Below are positions 37,574 to 47,934 of a stretch of DNA of 64,000 nucleotides, one piece after another. Source of the DNA: Actinomycetota bacterium (GTDB lineage: Bacteria > Actinomycetota > Actinomycetes > S36-B12 > UBA5976); contig WLPX01000006.1 in assembly GCA_009698575.1 (NCBI GenBank), positions 22,353-86,352 of the forward strand. The letters run 5' to 3'. Made by a program: the position numbers and the translations under genes. The notes under the pieces were generated by a model, which made no database searches, was not told the DNA's origin, and worked only from the letters and a program-made list of their open reading frames with translations. Numbering within the stretch: position 1 is the first letter of the stretch; the number at the start of each line of letters is the position of its first letter.

Positions 37574-40378
37574 GTGGGTGTTCTAGACAAAATTCTTCGT
37601 GCTGGCGAAGGAAAGATTCTGCGAAACCTGGAGTCCTTAGCGGCCCAAGTTAATTTACTTGAAGAGCACTATGTGGCCTTGAGTGATGACGAACTAAGAA
37701 ACTTGACTTCAGATTTTAAGAACCGAATAGACAACGGCGAATCACTTAATGAATTGTTACCAGAAGCGTTCGCCGCAGTTCGCGAAGCCAGTAAGCGCAC
37801 TTTAGGTCAGCGCCATTACGACGTGCAGTTAATGGGTGGCGCTGCATTACATTTAGGCAACATCGCAGAAATGCGAACTGGTGAAGGTAAAACTCTAGTT
37901 TCAACCTTGCCTGCATATTTAAATGCACTTTCAGGTCGCGGCGTTCATGTTGTAACAGTTAACGATTACTTGGCCGCACGTGACGCACAATGGATGGGTC
38001 GAGTGCACCGTTTTCTTGGCTTAACTGTTGGCACAATTCTTTCCGACATGAATCCAGAGCAACGCCGAGTTTCTTATAACTGCGACATCACATATGGCAC
38101 GAATAACGAATTCGGTTTTGACTATCTGCGCGACAACATGACACTTAATCCAGCTGAGCGCGTTCAGCGCGATTACAACTTTGCGATTGTTGATGAAGTT
38201 GACTCCATCTTGATCGACGAAGCACGCACTCCACTTTTGATTAGCGGATCAGTAGAAGTGAATTCAGGATCGAAGTGGTATGGAACTGCGGCTAAATTAG
38301 TTGCCAAATTGATACCGGATACAGATTACATTGTTGATGAGAAAAAGAAGAGCGCTTCTTTCCTCACTCCCGGCATGGTTAAATTAGAAGATTGGTTAGG
38401 CACCGACGAATTATTCGGTGTTGCGGCTGCAGAAAATTTGGGTCAATCTGAATATTATATGGATCATAAATTTGAATCAAAAAGTGAAAATACCGAACTG
38501 GTAAAAGTTCTAAACGCTGCATTGAAAGCACGCACCCTTTTCAAGAAAGATAAAGACTACGTCGTTATGAACGGCGAAGTCTTAATTGTGGATGAACATA
38601 CTGGTCGTATTTTGGCTGGCCGTCGATACAACGATGGTTTGCACCAAGCGATTGAAGCTAAGGAAATTGAAGCTAAGGAAAACGTCCAAATCCAAGTTGA
38701 GAATCAGACTTTTGCAACTATCACGATTCAAAATTATTTCCGTATGTACGACAAGCTTTCCGGCATGACTGGTACTGCCATGACCGAAGCTTCCGAATTC
38801 GATCAGATCTACAAACTTGGCGTAGTACCAATTCCTTCAAATCGTCCACTGCAGCGAATTGATCAATCAGATTTGGTTTATAGAACTGAAGATTCCAAAT
38901 TCAAGGCCGTAGTTGCAGACATTGAAGCAAAGCACAAAGCTGGCCAGCCAGTTTTAGTTGGTACCACAAGCGTTGAGAAAAGCGAAGTAGTTTCTAAGTA
39001 TTTGACTCGGGTAGGAATTCGCCACGAAGTCTTAAATGCGAAACAACACGATCGTGAAGCAGCCATTGTGGCGGAAGCTGGTCGAAAAGGCGCAGTCACA
39101 GTTGCTACCAACATGGCAGGTCGTGGAACTGACATCATGCTTGGTGGTAATCCAGAGTTTCGGGCTACGCAAGAACTGGATCGTCGAGGCTTAGATCCAG
39201 TAGAAAACCAAGTCGAGTATGAGGCAGCTTGGCATTCCGCACTGGAAGCAGCACAGGCTGCAGTTGCCGCAGAACATGATGAAGTCGTGGCAGCTGGCGG
39301 CCTCTATGTATTAGGTACCGAACGTCATGAGTCCCGCCGTATTGATAATCAGTTACGCGGTCGTTCTGGTCGCCAAGGTGACCCAGGCGAAACTCGCTTC
39401 TACTTGTCACTCGAAGACGACTTGATGCGCTTGTTCAAAGGCGACATGGTCAATTCCTTCCTGCAAAGATTTAATGTTCCCGATGATGTACCTATTGAAG
39501 CCAAGATGGTGACCAATTCAATTAGGTCAGCGCAAACTCAAGTAGAAGCGCAAAACTTTGAAATTCGTAAAAATGTTTTGAAGTATGACGAGGTAATGAA
39601 CCGCCAACGCCAAGTTGTTTATGGAGAACGCTCTCGTGTGCTCGATGGCGAAGATATCCAAGATCAGATAATTAGTTTCATGAACGACACTATTGCTGCG
39701 TACGTAGCTGCAGAAACAGCCGAAGGCTTTCCAGAGGAATGGGATCTGCCGAAACTTTGGAACGCACTCAAGACGCTTTACCCAATTGAAATATCGATTG
39801 ATGACATGGTGAAAGCAGCTGGTGGTGATTCAGCTGACCTTTCTGCCGAATTTATGACAGCAACTTTGCAAGAAGACATCCATCGCGCTTATCTAGCTCG
39901 GGAAGCTGAACTGGAAGCGCCCGTCATGCGCGAACTTGAACGCAGAGTAATTTTGTCTGTGCTGGATCGTAAGTGGCGCGAACATCTTTATGAGATGGAT
40001 TATCTACAAGAGGGAATTGGCTTGCGAGCAATGGCACAGCGTGACCCACTTGTTGAGTATCAGCGCGAAGGTTTTGATTTGTTCGTTGCCATGATGGACG
40101 CGATTAAAGAAGAATCTGTCGGATACTTATTTAATGTTGAGGTAACCGTTACACCACACGTTCACAATGCTGGCGAAGCCGATGACGTCGAAGTTGAAGC
40201 CAAGGGTCTATCGCAACCATCGACCGCACCTGCGCTGCAGTATTCCGGACCGAGCGAAACTGGAGAAGCTACATCTAAGGCAGTTTCAAACGATACATAT
40301 GCAAATGTGGGACGCAATGAACCGTGTCCATGTGGATCAGGCAGCAAGTTCAAGAAGTGCCACGGCGCAACAAATTAG
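37574..40378 (+). CDS. secA: Preprotein translocase ATPase SecA
   Basis: 934 aa motor of Sec export. Walker A GEGKT at residues 103-107, Walker B in [16 protein letters not shown], helicase motif NMAGRGTDI, and [11 protein letters not shown]. The C-terminus holds a full SEC-C zinc motif, [17 protein letters not shown], which binds SecB-like partners or ribosomes. GTG start with AAGGA 7 nt upstream. The stop overlaps that of the convergent Rv3235-family gene in TTAG. Confidence 0.98.
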   Translation: MGVLDKILRAGEGKILRNLESLAAQVNLLEEHYVALSDDELRNLTSDFKNRIDNGESLNELLPEAFAAVREASKRTLGQRHYDVQLMGGAALHLGNIAEMRTGEGKTLVSTLPAYLNALSGRGVHVVTVNDYLAARDAQWMGRVHRFLGLTVGTILSDMNPEQRRVSYNCDITYGTNNEFGFDYLRDNMTLNPAERVQRDYNFAIVDEVDSILIDEARTPLLISGSVEVNSGSKWYGTAAKLVAKLIPDTDYIVDEKKKSASFLTPGMVKLEDWLGTDELFGVAAAENLGQSEYYMDHKFESKSENTELVKVLNAALKARTLFKKDKDYVVMNGEVLIVDEHTGRILAGRRYNDGLHQAIEAKEIEAKENVQIQVENQTFATITIQNYFRMYDKLSGMTGTAMTEASEFDQIYKLGVVPIPSNRPLQRIDQSDLVYRTEDSKFKAVVADIEAKHKAGQPVLVGTTSVEKSEVVSKYLTRVGIRHEVLNAKQHDREAAIVAEAGRKGAVTVATNMAGRGTDIMLGGNPEFRATQELDRRGLDPVENQVEYEAAWHSALEAAQAAVAAEHDEVVAAGGLYVLGTERHESRRIDNQLRGRSGRQGDPGETRFYLSLEDDLMRLFKGDMVNSFLQRFNVPDDVPIEAKMVTNSIRSAQTQVEAQNFEIRKNVLKYDEVMNRQRQVVYGERSRVLDGEDIQDQIISFMNDTIAAYVAAETAEGFPEEWDLPKLWNALKTLYPIEISIDDMVKAAGGDSADLSAEFMTATLQEDIHRAYLAREAELEAPVMRELERRVILSVLDRKWREHLYEMDYLQEGIGLRAMAQRDPLVEYQREGFDLFVAMMDAIKEESVGYLFNVEVTVTPHVHNAGEADDVEVEAKGLSQPSTAPALQYSGPSETGEATSKAVSNDTYANVGRNEPCPCGSGSKFKKCHGATN

Positions 40379-40905
40379 TGGGGTAAGGCGACTTCTAAAT
40401 TTGTAGCGCGCCAACGTCCATCTAGTCCTTCAAGGCGTATTGCCAATGCAAATGAACGATTCGGTGTCCCAAAAACCGAACTAACTTCAGCGACACCATC
40501 GTCTGTTTCATGCACATGAATACTACGCACACCTAGCCGGGGCATTTTATTGCGAGCAATATGACCCTGAAGCTGAACCATAACTTCTGGTGTAATCCAT
40601 CTGTTCAGTTGCGCAGCAGGCCGAGCGCCATTTACTACTTCAACTAAGGCATGAACTAAGCGCATCGACCACTGTTTAGCTGATGGTAAATCCACGCGCG
40701 CAGTCGCTTGTGGCTCAAAGCTGTCGGATCGATTTTCCGCCATGCGTGGCGGCAAGTACTTGAGTGCATTAGCACCATCAGTTGGCCATTCAAATGGCAG
40801 CGTTTCTTGTAATCCGTATTTAGTGCGAACTGGCAAGTTGATGATGTTTGCAGACTTGGGCTTGTTGGCCCCAGGCACTGGCAGTGCATAGATAATTGCA
40901 GTCAT
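40375..40905 (-). CDS. Rv3235-family protein
   Basis: 176 aa soluble protein. The C-terminal ~110 residues match the actinobacterial Rv3235 family: [31 protein letters not shown], then [19 protein letters not shown] and [21 protein letters not shown]. The fold resembles small SnoaL/NTF2-like domains, but this is a guess. The N-terminal 60 residues are unstructured and Pro-rich. Lies downstream of and convergent with secA, an arrangement found in other actinobacteria. Function unknown. Confidence 0.8.
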   Translation of the reverse strand: MTAIIYALPVPGANKPKSANIINLPVRTKYGLQETLPFEWPTDGANALKYLPPRMAENRSDSFEPQATARVDLPSAKQWSMRLVHALVEVVNGARPAAQLNRWITPEVMVQLQGHIARNKMPRLGVRSIHVHETDDGVAEVSSVFGTPNRSFALAIRLEGLDGRWRATNLEVALPH

Positions 40906-41076
40906 TGTTTCCCCCCGAAACGTATAGCAATTGCGAAACTGGCCACCGCTACCTGCAAGTGCTTGCTGGTGCGTACTAGTGCCGCTTGGAACTTTTATTC
41001 CCCCAAAAACTCCAATACAAACTTTCTAATTTCCCTTGCGTTTCTTGTCAATACGTGTCGTTGGTTTCATCTGAAT

Positions 41077-41106
41077 CTGTGGATATCTCAAGTGAATTAT
41101 CCACAG
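41077..41106 (+). repeat. Inverted pair of DnaA-box-like sites
   Basis: CTGTGGATA (41077-41085) and TATCCACAG (41098-41106) form a perfect 9 bp inverted repeat with a 12 bp spacer. The right arm contains the exact DnaA box TTATCCACA (41097-41105); the left arm is a one-mismatch box on the minus strand. It lies about 50 bp before the unknown gene at 41157. Confidence 0.6.
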
Positions 41107-41156
41107 GTGAAAATCTTTGCCAGCCTTAGCAGCGGAAATTGGAGTGGAATCTAGCT

Positions 41157-41738
41157 ATGACAATTCCGCAAGATCCGGACACCGAACCGGCAGAGTCGCT
41201 GGTCCTTGCTGAGTTGAGTCGAGTATTGGGCCAGGCACTAGATGAAGTAGAAAGTGAAGAGCGCTTGGATCTGGCATACGAAGTAATGGAGACAGTTAGA
41301 TTTGAACACTCGCATATTTCGTGGCTCGACCGAATTCGAAATACATCATCTGACATGGAACTGCATGTCGCGCATACGCAAATACCTCTATTGAGCGCCC
41401 GCTTAGTGAATTGGGCAGATCCATTCATGATCCTTCGAAATGTCTCTCATCAGTATTTTGTAAATTCCAACTTTGTCGTTGCTGCATGTGGCCTAAATCC
41501 GCTTGCCAAAGTGGTAACTAGCCCAGATCGTATTAATTGGCTTGACAACGTTTGGTTTCATGAGCTTGCTGACCGAAGGCAATTAGTGACTTGGTATCTC
41601 GCCGGCGACCAAATATTTGATGGCTATTGCTTGCGCACTGGATTTGATGCGATTGACATTGAAACCAATTCCAAAGTATTAACTTTGCCCAAGCAATCTG
41701 TTGTTGCAGGACGGATATTGGAACTGGGGTTGCGGTAG
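41157..41738 (+). CDS. Hypothetical protein, unrecognised
   Basis: 193 aa from ATG 41157 (GGAG at 41141-41144 upstream); a TTG at 41139 is an in-frame alternative. I do not recognise the family. It is soluble, acidic at the N-terminus (EPAESLVLAELSRVLGQALDEVESEERLDLA), then mixed alpha/beta with many aromatic residues (HISWLDRIR, LVNWADPFMILRNV, INWLDNVWFHELADRRQ, VTWYLAGD). No signal peptide, helix-turn-helix or Cys cluster was seen. It abuts the convergent HTH gene and is preceded by the DnaA-box-like inverted repeat. Coding is supported by length and composition. Confidence 0.7.
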   Translation: MTIPQDPDTEPAESLVLAELSRVLGQALDEVESEERLDLAYEVMETVRFEHSHISWLDRIRNTSSDMELHVAHTQIPLLSARLVNWADPFMILRNVSHQYFVNSNFVVAACGLNPLAKVVTSPDRINWLDNVWFHELADRRQLVTWYLAGDQIFDGYCLRTGFDAIDIETNSKVLTLPKQSVVAGRILELGLR

Positions 41739-41948
41739 CTAGCGCGGATTCTGGGCTACAAAAACTGCAGTCGCAGCATATAGCGATGAAATATAGTCTT
41801 CCAATGCTTTATCTTCGACGCGCCATTGACCACGGGCACCGATTTTTATCGCTGCAAGTTCTCCATTGCGGACCAAGGTATAGACCTGAGCTGGTGAGAC
41901 ATTTAGAAGTTCTGCGACATCGCTAAGTGTCAGAAATCTATTTGTCAT
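41739..41948 (-). CDS. Small excisionase/MerR-type helix-turn-helix protein
   Basis: 69 aa from ATG 41948, which has AAGGT in SD position; an upstream GTG at 41996 would add 16 residues (85 aa). The domain FLTLSDVAELLNVSPAQVYTLVRNGELAAIKIGARGQWRVEDKALEDYI is the winged HTH of the excisionase/BldC superfamily, and fills nearly the whole protein. Such proteins bind repeated DNA sites as small regulators. Lies head to head with the SAF-domain gene, whose transcription it could control. Confidence 0.85.
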   Translation of the reverse strand: MTNRFLTLSDVAELLNVSPAQVYTLVRNGELAAIKIGARGQWRVEDKALEDYISSLYAATAVFVAQNPR

Positions 41949-42062
41949 ACCTTGATCATCTACTGAATTGATAATCTGACGCCAAGAGTTTTCCACAACT
42001 TACCCAATCAAATTCTTTCCATCCGAAAATTATGTGACTATGGAAAAAAGTTAGGGGACTTT

Positions 42063-42707
42063 ATGGCTATTCCAATTCGCATTGGAAATTCGACACCAGG
42101 CAAGTTAGCGAACACACCTAATCGCAAATCGCAGGATCCTAGGTTGTGGCTTGGAATTAGTTTGATTTTGGTGGCAATGGTGCTTGGTCAAATAGTAATT
42201 AGCAAAGCATCAGCTCGAGTTACCGCAGTTACGTTAACTACTGACATAGCTAAAGGTTCCTTGATTCGAGATAAAGATGTAACAGTGGCTCAGGTATCAG
42301 TGCCAACTGCTCAAAATCTGATTAGCTTGCCAAGCGATGCCATCGGTAAAATCGCCGCCACAGATTTGTTTGCCGGTGACTTGATTTCAATGCATTCTGT
42401 AACAAACAACTTCGCCACGGATGCTCGAGTGGTTAGCATCCCAATTCGGGCAGGACACCTGCCGGAAGTTTTACCTGGTGGGAAAGTTGATATCTGGATG
42501 ACTCCTTCGTTAGATGGTGTTGCACTTCCAGGTCCAGCGACACTAATCATCTCGAGCGCAGCAATTGATTATGCACCAGATTTTGTGGATGCCGGCATGG
42601 ATACTTCAGTAACAGTGTTGGTGAGTGAAGAACAGGTGCAAGAACTTGTCCAAGCAATGCGCGATGGAACGATTGATTTAGTTGCGATCCCTTCGGGTTC
42701 GCAGTGA
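42063..42707 (+). CDS. SAF-domain membrane protein (CpaB/RcpC-like)
   Basis: 214 aa. One membrane helix at ~29-47 (LWLGISLILVAMVLGQIVI), then a SAF domain: TTDIAKGSLIRDKDVTVAQV, IGKIAATDLFAGDLISMHSV. The rest resembles the CpaB/RcpC periplasmic region (VVSIPIRAGHLPEVLPGGKVDIW), which helps assemble Flp/Tad pilus systems. AGGGGA precedes the ATG. The stop overlaps the next start (GTGA), so the two genes are translationally coupled. No secretin, CpaF, TadB/C or Flp pilin gene is in the window. Confidence 0.85.
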   Translation: MAIPIRIGNSTPGKLANTPNRKSQDPRLWLGISLILVAMVLGQIVISKASARVTAVTLTTDIAKGSLIRDKDVTVAQVSVPTAQNLISLPSDAIGKIAATDLFAGDLISMHSVTNNFATDARVVSIPIRAGHLPEVLPGGKVDIWMTPSLDGVALPGPATLIISSAAIDYAPDFVDAGMDTSVTVLVSEEQVQELVQAMRDGTIDLVAIPSGSQ

Positions 42708-43924
42708 AAAACCTAATTGTGGCCCTTGGCCTTGTTGATTGGGAGTCTCAGTTTGTAAGTGGCTTGGGCCATCCAATGTTTGGATTAACGGTGCAGCGCA
42801 GATGTGTTGATGGCATCGACATTAGAGCAGCGATTCAGGTCGTTGAATGCCAAGGAGTGATTGTCACTGACACAACGCCTCGAATCGATCATGACTTGCT
42901 TATCGAGCTAGGTGATATTCCACTGATTGCAATCACGCAAGATCAGGATTACTGGAAAGAATTTGGGGCAACCCACTGCATCGCGCTTGATTTGAATAAT
43001 CCAGTTTCGGCATTAAAGCTTGTTGCGGAATTCTTTCGCGGAGAGGTTCAGGCTCCGAAACCCGAAACTATCGCACACGGCTTGCACATTGCCATCGCTG
43101 GATTTGGCGGTTCCTGTGGACGCTCGTTCACGGTAAAGGAATTGAGCTGGCAATTTTCACAGCTTGGGGGGAAAAGCGTAATGGTTGATGGTGATACTTA
43201 TGGCCCCACTTTGGACCAAGAGTTAGGTTACGACCTTGGATTTAATGGATTGTTAGATATGTGTCGCACGTTAGAAAAGAAAACGGTTTTAGCACATAGT
43301 GACTTTGAAATCATTCCCGAAGTCGCCCCACGATTATGGCTTATCCCTGGTTTGCCGAGAACTTCACGATGGACAGATTTGCGGATTCCGGCCCTACGGG
43401 AGCTATGGCTTAGAGCAAAGCAAAATTATGACTTTGTAATTTCTGACATTGGCCCAATTTTGGAAGCAGAACATGGCTTGACGCATGAGACTTCATTACC
43501 GCGTCGTCATGCCACATCTCTCACGGCTTTGGAATCAGCTCGTGTAACAGTGATTTGCGCGCGAGCTGATGCGGTGGGCTTGGCGCGCTTAGTCAGGGGC
43601 TATTTGGAATTTCATGAACTATTTTCCAAATCTGATGTCTACGTGATGTTGTGGGGAGTTACCTCCGAATCCCATGCGCGAGATGTTAGCAACGCAGTAA
43701 CTCGTCACACTGGTATTGAATCGGTGACAACGGTCCCGTTAGATTGGGACGCATCGCGCAAGGCTTTGGACAGTACCTCGTTTATAGGTAAACAGAATCC
43801 AAAACATGAAATCACAAAACAGTTTGAGAAACTAGCCAAAATAATTGCCGACCAGCATGAGGTTTCAAATCAAATAACTTCGATTACAAAACCTCGCAAG
43901 AAATTACTAAAGCGAGCAGCGTAG
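42704..43924 (+). CDS. CpaE/MinD-like P-loop protein with degenerate Walker A
   Basis: 406 aa. Residues 1-115 resemble the receiver-like N-terminal domain of CpaE; residues 127-370 are a MinD/ParA-type fold. The deviant Walker A reads GFGGSCGRS (133-141) where KGGxGKT/S is expected, so the signature lysine and the GK lysine are replaced by Phe and Arg. Switch I (VDGDTYGPTLDQELG) and Walker B (YDFVISDIGPI) look preserved. A basic C-terminus (KPRKKLLKRAA) may bind membrane or DNA. Coupled to the SAF gene. ATPase activity is doubtful. Confidence 0.8.
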   Translation: MKNLIVALGLVDWESQFVSGLGHPMFGLTVQRRCVDGIDIRAAIQVVECQGVIVTDTTPRIDHDLLIELGDIPLIAITQDQDYWKEFGATHCIALDLNNPVSALKLVAEFFRGEVQAPKPETIAHGLHIAIAGFGGSCGRSFTVKELSWQFSQLGGKSVMVDGDTYGPTLDQELGYDLGFNGLLDMCRTLEKKTVLAHSDFEIIPEVAPRLWLIPGLPRTSRWTDLRIPALRELWLRAKQNYDFVISDIGPILEAEHGLTHETSLPRRHATSLTALESARVTVICARADAVGLARLVRGYLEFHELFSKSDVYVMLWGVTSESHARDVSNAVTRHTGIESVTTVPLDWDASRKALDSTSFIGKQNPKHEITKQFEKLAKIIADQHEVSNQITSITKPRKKLLKRAA

Positions 43925-43940
43925 ATTTAAAACTTAAGAG

Positions 43941-45137
43941 TTACTTAAGTAAATCCTGAATTCTGGAAATTCCTTCGATTAAGTCGTCGTCACCGAGTGC
44001 ATAAGAAAGTCGAACGTAACCTGGCGTGCCAAAAGCCTCGCCTGGGACTACAGCAACTTCTACTTCATCAAGAATGAGTGCAGATAGTTCTGCTGAAGTT
44101 TTTGGAACCTTGCCACGAATTTCTCGGCCCAAAATATTTTTAACTGAAGGATAAACGTAAAACGCACCTTCAGGTTCTGGGCAGTTAACACCTTCGATTT
44201 CATTAAGCATCTTTGTTATGGTTTTTCGGCGGCGATCAAAAGCAATTTTCATTTCTTCCACTGCAGACAAATCGCCAGATACCGCAGCGAGGGCCGCGAT
44301 CTGCGAAACGTTTGCCACATTGGATGTTGCGTGGGACTGAAGATTAGTCGCTGCCTTCACAATGTCGTTAGGACCAATCATCCAGCCCACACGCCAACCT
44401 GTCATGGCATAAGTTTTTGCAACGCCATTCACAATGATGCACGTGTTAGCTAATTCAGGAACTAAAACCGGCATGGAAGAAAATTCGGCATCGCCATAAA
44501 CCAAGTGCTGGTAAATTTCATCCGTTACAACCCAGATCCCTTTTTCAACTGCCCATTGGCCAATTGCTTCAACCTCAGCTGGTGAATAAACGGCGCCAGT
44601 TGGATTACTAGGCGAAACGAAAACCAGTGCCTTAGTTTTTGGAGTTAGTGCTTTTTCAAGTTGCGCGATGGAAGTGCGATATCCAGTTGATTCATCAGTG
44701 ATGATTTCAACCGGAACACCGCCAGCAAGTCGAATTGATTCTGGGTATGTTGTCCAATATGGGGCGGGCAACAAAACTTCATCGCCTGGATCAAGCAGTG
44801 CAGCAAAAGCGTTATACAAAGCTTGCTTTCCACCATTAGTAATTAGCACTTGGCTTGGATCAATGATTAACCCTGAGTCGCGCTTTGACTTAACAGCGAT
44901 GGCTTCCTTTAGTTCTGGCAAACCACCAGCAGGTGTGTAGCGATGCCATTTTGGATCGCGGCAGGCAGCAACCGCGGCTTCGACAATGTAGTCGGGTGTT
45001 GGGAAATCTGGCTCGCCCGCACCGAACCCGATAACTGGTCGGCCAGCTGCCTTTAAGGCCTTTGCCTTGGCATCAACAGCAAGGGTTGCGGACTCTGCAA
45101 TTGCCCCAATTCGGGCTGAAACTCTAGGTTTGTTCAC
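43941..45137 (-). CDS. aspC: Class I PLP aminotransferase (aspartate aminotransferase type)
   Basis: 398 aa from GTG 45137, which gives the family-like N-terminus [47 protein letters not shown] cut into parts; the frame is open to 45188 but the extra 17 residues are not conserved. The PLP lysine is in [26 protein letters not shown] and DEIYQHLVY are substrate and cofactor loops. Transfers amino groups between aspartate and 2-oxoglutarate. Divergent from tRNA-Trp-secE, as in Streptomyces. Confidence 0.93.
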   Translation of the reverse strand: MNKPRVSARIGAIAESATLAVDAKAKALKAAGRPVIGFGAGEPDFPTPDYIVEAAVAACRDPKWHRYTPAGGLPELKEAIAVKSKRDSGLIIDPSQVLITNGGKQALYNAFAALLDPGDEVLLPAPYWTTYPESIRLAGGVPVEIITDESTGYRTSIAQLEKALTPKTKALVFVSPSNPTGAVYSPAEVEAIGQWAVEKGIWVVTDEIYQHLVYGDAEFSSMPVLVPELANTCIIVNGVAKTYAMTGWRVGWMIGPNDIVKAATNLQSHATSNVANVSQIAALAAVSGDLSAVEEMKIAFDRRRKTITKMLNEIEGVNCPEPEGAFYVYPSVKNILGREIRGKVPKTSAELSALILDEVEVAVVPGEAFGTPGYVRLSYALGDDDLIEGISRIQDLLK

Positions 45138-45303
45138 GCGCTCAAGTATTGCGTATTCTGGTGAAATTAGCATTACCGGGGCGGACAATCTGTGGTTTTT
45201 GCGCCTCCAAAAATGGGTCTAGACTTGACCCACCGACACAATTCTTAGTCTGCGCAAGCGTGCCTAGAAACAGGTAGGCGAGTGTAGGTCGAAATTGTGC
45301 CAG

Positions 45304-45376
45304 AGGGTCGTGGCTCAATTGGTAGAGCACCGGTCTCCAAAACCGGTGGTTGGGGGTTCAAGTCCCTCCGGCCCTG
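45304..45376 (+). tRNA. tRNA-Trp (anticodon CCA)
   Basis: Acceptor AGGGTCG/CGGCCCT, discriminator G. Anticodon stem CCGGT/ACCGG around loop CTCCAAA gives anticodon CCA. T-loop GGTTCAAGTCC. No encoded CCA. Lies upstream of secE-nusG, a conserved bacterial location. Confidence 0.96.
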
Positions 45377-45464
45377 CTGCAAGAAGTAAGACAAAGACTT
45401 TGAAAGTGTTCGAATTAGTAATTGATCGAGTTAAGTGCAAGAAGGTCCGGCGAAGAGAGGATAG

Positions 45465-45683
45465 ATGATGAGTGTTAATAGCACCGAGCGTCTCGGATTG
45501 TTTGGTCGCATGTCATTATTCCTGCGCCAAGTTATTTTTGAACTTAAGAAAGTTGTCTGGCCAACCAGAGAACAACTTGTCACTTACACAATCGTAGTTA
45601 TCGTTTTCGTGACGATTATGGGATTGATCATTGCTGCACTTGATTTTGTATTCGTCAAACTAGTTCTATTTATTTTCGGTTAG
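45465..45683 (+). CDS. secE: Preprotein translocase subunit SecE
   Basis: 72 aa, the short single-helix form. The conserved amphipathic segment FLRQVIFELKKVVWPTREQLV precedes one membrane helix (IVVIVFVTIMGLIIAALDFVF). SecE clamps SecY in the translocon. GAGAGG lies before the ATG; an ATG immediately downstream is an alternative start. nusG follows 21 bp later. Confidence 0.96.
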   Translation: MMSVNSTERLGLFGRMSLFLRQVIFELKKVVWPTREQLVTYTIVVIVFVTIMGLIIAALDFVFVKLVLFIFG

Positions 45684-45704
45684 TCGTTAGGTAAGGAATC
45701 AAAC

Positions 45705-46640
45705 GTGTCTGAATCACCGTTCTTAGAAGCTGTTGCACCGCAAGCAGATGACGCGATGTCATCAATTGCAGTTGACATGCCTGTTTCTAATGAAGAAGCA
45801 ATCGAAGCAACTGACATTGCCTACGATGGCGCAGTCGATGTGGACATCGACGGCGAAGTTTCAACAACGTCAGCTGATGAAAACTTTGATCTAAGCGGGG
45901 CAGTCGAAGCCGAGCTTGCTCCTGATACAGAAGTTGAAACAGAAGATCCTGAAGCAGAAGTTGAACCAGAAGTAGTTGTTGCAGAAACTGCTACCGAAGA
46001 ACCAAGTGAAGATGAAGATCCAGTTGCTGCTTTCCGCGCACGCCTAGAATCCCAAATTGGCGACTGGTTCGTAATTCACTCCTATGCAGGATTCGAAAAT
46101 CGCGTAAAGCAAAATCTTGAAACTCGCTCGGTATCCCTCAATATGGAGGATTACATTTACGAAGTTAACGTGCCGACTGAAGAAGTGACAGAAATCAAGA
46201 ACGGTGTTCGCAAGCAAGTTAAGCGCAACAAGTTCCCAGGTTACGTATTGGTCCGCATGGATCTAACTGATGAATCATGGGGCGTAGTTCGCCACACTCC
46301 GGGTGTTACCGGATTCGTTGGCCAGGGTCACAACCCAGCCCCACTTTCAATGGATGAAGCATTCGACATGCTGCGCCCAACCCAACAGAAGGCAATCGCA
46401 AGTGTGGCAACTGCTGCAGCTGCATCTGCCAGCGAAAAGGGAACTGGTGCAAGTGGCGCAAAGATCGATATAGATTTGAACATTGGCGATTCGGTAACCG
46501 TAGTAGATGGTCCGTTTGCCACATTGCACGCAACGATTTCCGAGATCAACTTGGATGCACAAAAGGTTGTAGGTCTCGTAGAGATCTTCGGCCGCGAAAC
46601 TCCTGTGGAACTGGGCTTCAACCAGATTCACAAGAACTAA
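45705..46640 (+). CDS. nusG: Transcription antitermination/termination factor NusG with long acidic N-terminal extension
   Basis: 311 aa against ~180 for E. coli NusG. Residues 1 to ~108 are an acidic, low-complexity extension. The NGN domain begins near 118 ([23 protein letters not shown]) and contains [10 protein letters not shown] and [12 protein letters not shown]; after an Ala/Ser linker the KOW domain follows ([21 protein letters not shown]). NusG binds RNA polymerase and couples it to Rho or ribosomes. Acidic N-terminal extensions are known in actinobacterial NusG. GTG start. Confidence 0.96.
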   Translation: MSESPFLEAVAPQADDAMSSIAVDMPVSNEEAIEATDIAYDGAVDVDIDGEVSTTSADENFDLSGAVEAELAPDTEVETEDPEAEVEPEVVVAETATEEPSEDEDPVAAFRARLESQIGDWFVIHSYAGFENRVKQNLETRSVSLNMEDYIYEVNVPTEEVTEIKNGVRKQVKRNKFPGYVLVRMDLTDESWGVVRHTPGVTGFVGQGHNPAPLSMDEAFDMLRPTQQKAIASVATAAAASASEKGTGASGAKIDIDLNIGDSVTVVDGPFATLHATISEINLDAQKVVGLVEIFGRETPVELGFNQIHKN

Positions 46641-46673
46641 AGAAACAACGAAAAGAAAAAGGACGCGATAGAC

Positions 46674-47105
46674 ATGGCCCCAAAGAAAAAGGTCACTGGA
46701 CTTATCAAGTTGCAGATCAAGGCCGGCGAAGCAAACCCTGCTCCACCGGTTGGTCCAGCACTTGGTCAGCACGGTGTAAATATCATGGACTTCTGCAAGG
46801 CGTACAACGCTGCAACAGAGTCACAGCGAGGCAATGTAATTCCAGTTGAAATTACGGTTTACGAAGACCGTTCTTTTGACTTTGTTACAAAGACTCCACC
46901 AGCAGCACGAATGATCCTCAAAGCCGCAGGCGTTGAAAAAGGTTCAGGCGTTCCGCACACCACCAAAGTTGCAAATATCAGCCAAGATCAGGTGCGCGAA
47001 ATCGCCCAGACCAAAATGGTTGACCTCAATGCCAATGACATTGATGCAGCAATGAAGATCATCGAAGGTACTGCCCGCTCAATGGGCATCACTGTAGGTA
47101 AATAA
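46674..47105 (+). CDS. rplK: Large-subunit ribosomal protein uL11
   Basis: 143 aa. Binds the GTPase-associated centre of 23S r[47 protein letters not shown] is the conserved N-terminal region, seen in parts, and [23 protein letters not shown] the C-terminal RNA-binding end. Operon with rplA, which starts 62 bp later; the gap contains a small hairpin GAGCA-CTTCA-TGCTC. Confidence 0.98.
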   Translation: MAPKKKVTGLIKLQIKAGEANPAPPVGPALGQHGVNIMDFCKAYNAATESQRGNVIPVEITVYEDRSFDFVTKTPPAARMILKAAGVEKGSGVPHTTKVANISQDQVREIAQTKMVDLNANDIDAAMKIIEGTARSMGITVGK

Positions 47106-47167
47106 TCCATCCCAGTGGGAGAGCACTTCATGCTCGAACCACGAACTCCAATGAAAGAGGAGAAAAC

Positions 47168-47884
47168 ATGAAGCACGGTAAGGCGTACAACAAGTCCGCA
47201 GCAACAATTGATAAAGACAATTTATACAGTCCATTAGCCGCAGCCCGTTTGGCAAAAGCTGGAGTCGCAACTTCCAAGTTTGACCAGACCGTTGAAGTAG
47301 CGATGCTGCTTGGCGTGGATCCGCGTAAATCTGATCAGATGGTGCGTAGCACCGTTAACCTGCCACACGGCACCGGCAAGACCGCTCGCGTCCTGGTCAT
47401 TGCCGCCGGTGAAAAGGCTGACGAAGCTCGCGCAGCAGGCGCCGACTACGTCGGTGTTGATGATCTAATCACCAAGATCGAAGGTGGCTGGACTGATTTC
47501 GACGCAGTAGTAGCAACTCCAGATCTAATGGGCAAGGTTGGTCGACTAGGTAAGGTTTTGGGTCCACGTAACTTAATGCCTAACCCAAAGACTGGAACCG
47601 TAACGCTAAACGTTGCTAAAGCAGTTGAAGACATCAAGGGCGGAAAGATCGAATTCCGCGTTGATAAGCACTCAAACTTACACTTCATTATTGGTAAGGC
47701 ATCTTTCACTGAGCAACAGCTAGTTGAAAACTACGCTGCCGCATTGGATGAAGTCCTACGTGTGAAGCCAGCTAGCTCAAAGGGCCGCTACATCAAGCGC
47801 GCCGTAATTTCCACAACTATGGGTGTTGGTATCCAGGTAGACCCAAACAAAATCCGTAACTTGATGGTTGAAGACGAAGACTAA
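47168..47884 (+). CDS. rplA: Large-subunit ribosomal protein uL1
   Basis: 238 aa. L1-stalk protein and translational repressor of its own operon in bacteria. Motifs: [63 protein letters not shown], and [20 protein letters not shown], all quoted in part. GAGGAG precedes the ATG. Confidence 0.98.
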   Translation: MKHGKAYNKSAATIDKDNLYSPLAAARLAKAGVATSKFDQTVEVAMLLGVDPRKSDQMVRSTVNLPHGTGKTARVLVIAAGEKADEARAAGADYVGVDDLITKIEGGWTDFDAVVATPDLMGKVGRLGKVLGPRNLMPNPKTGTVTLNVAKAVEDIKGGKIEFRVDKHSNLHFIIGKASFTEQQLVENYAAALDEVLRVKPASSKGRYIKRAVISTTMGVGIQVDPNKIRNLMVEDED

Positions 47885-47894
47885 TTCTTAAGGC

Positions 47895-47928
47895 TTGTGG
47901 GCTCTCGTTTTGACTTGGGAGCCCACAA
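47895..47928 (+). other. Perfect hairpin after rplA, no U-run
   Basis: TTGTGGGCTC (47895-47904) pairs perfectly with GAGCCCACAA (47919-47928) across a 14 nt loop. No T-run follows, so it is not a standard intrinsic terminator; it may be a processing or 3'-end stabilising structure between rplKA and the L10 leader. Confidence 0.55.
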
Positions 47929-47934
47929 CCGCCT

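Noticed and set aside
41077..41106. Origin of replication
   Set aside because: Only two or three DnaA-box-like sites, no AT-rich unwinding region, and no dnaA, dnaN, gidB or rpmH nearby.
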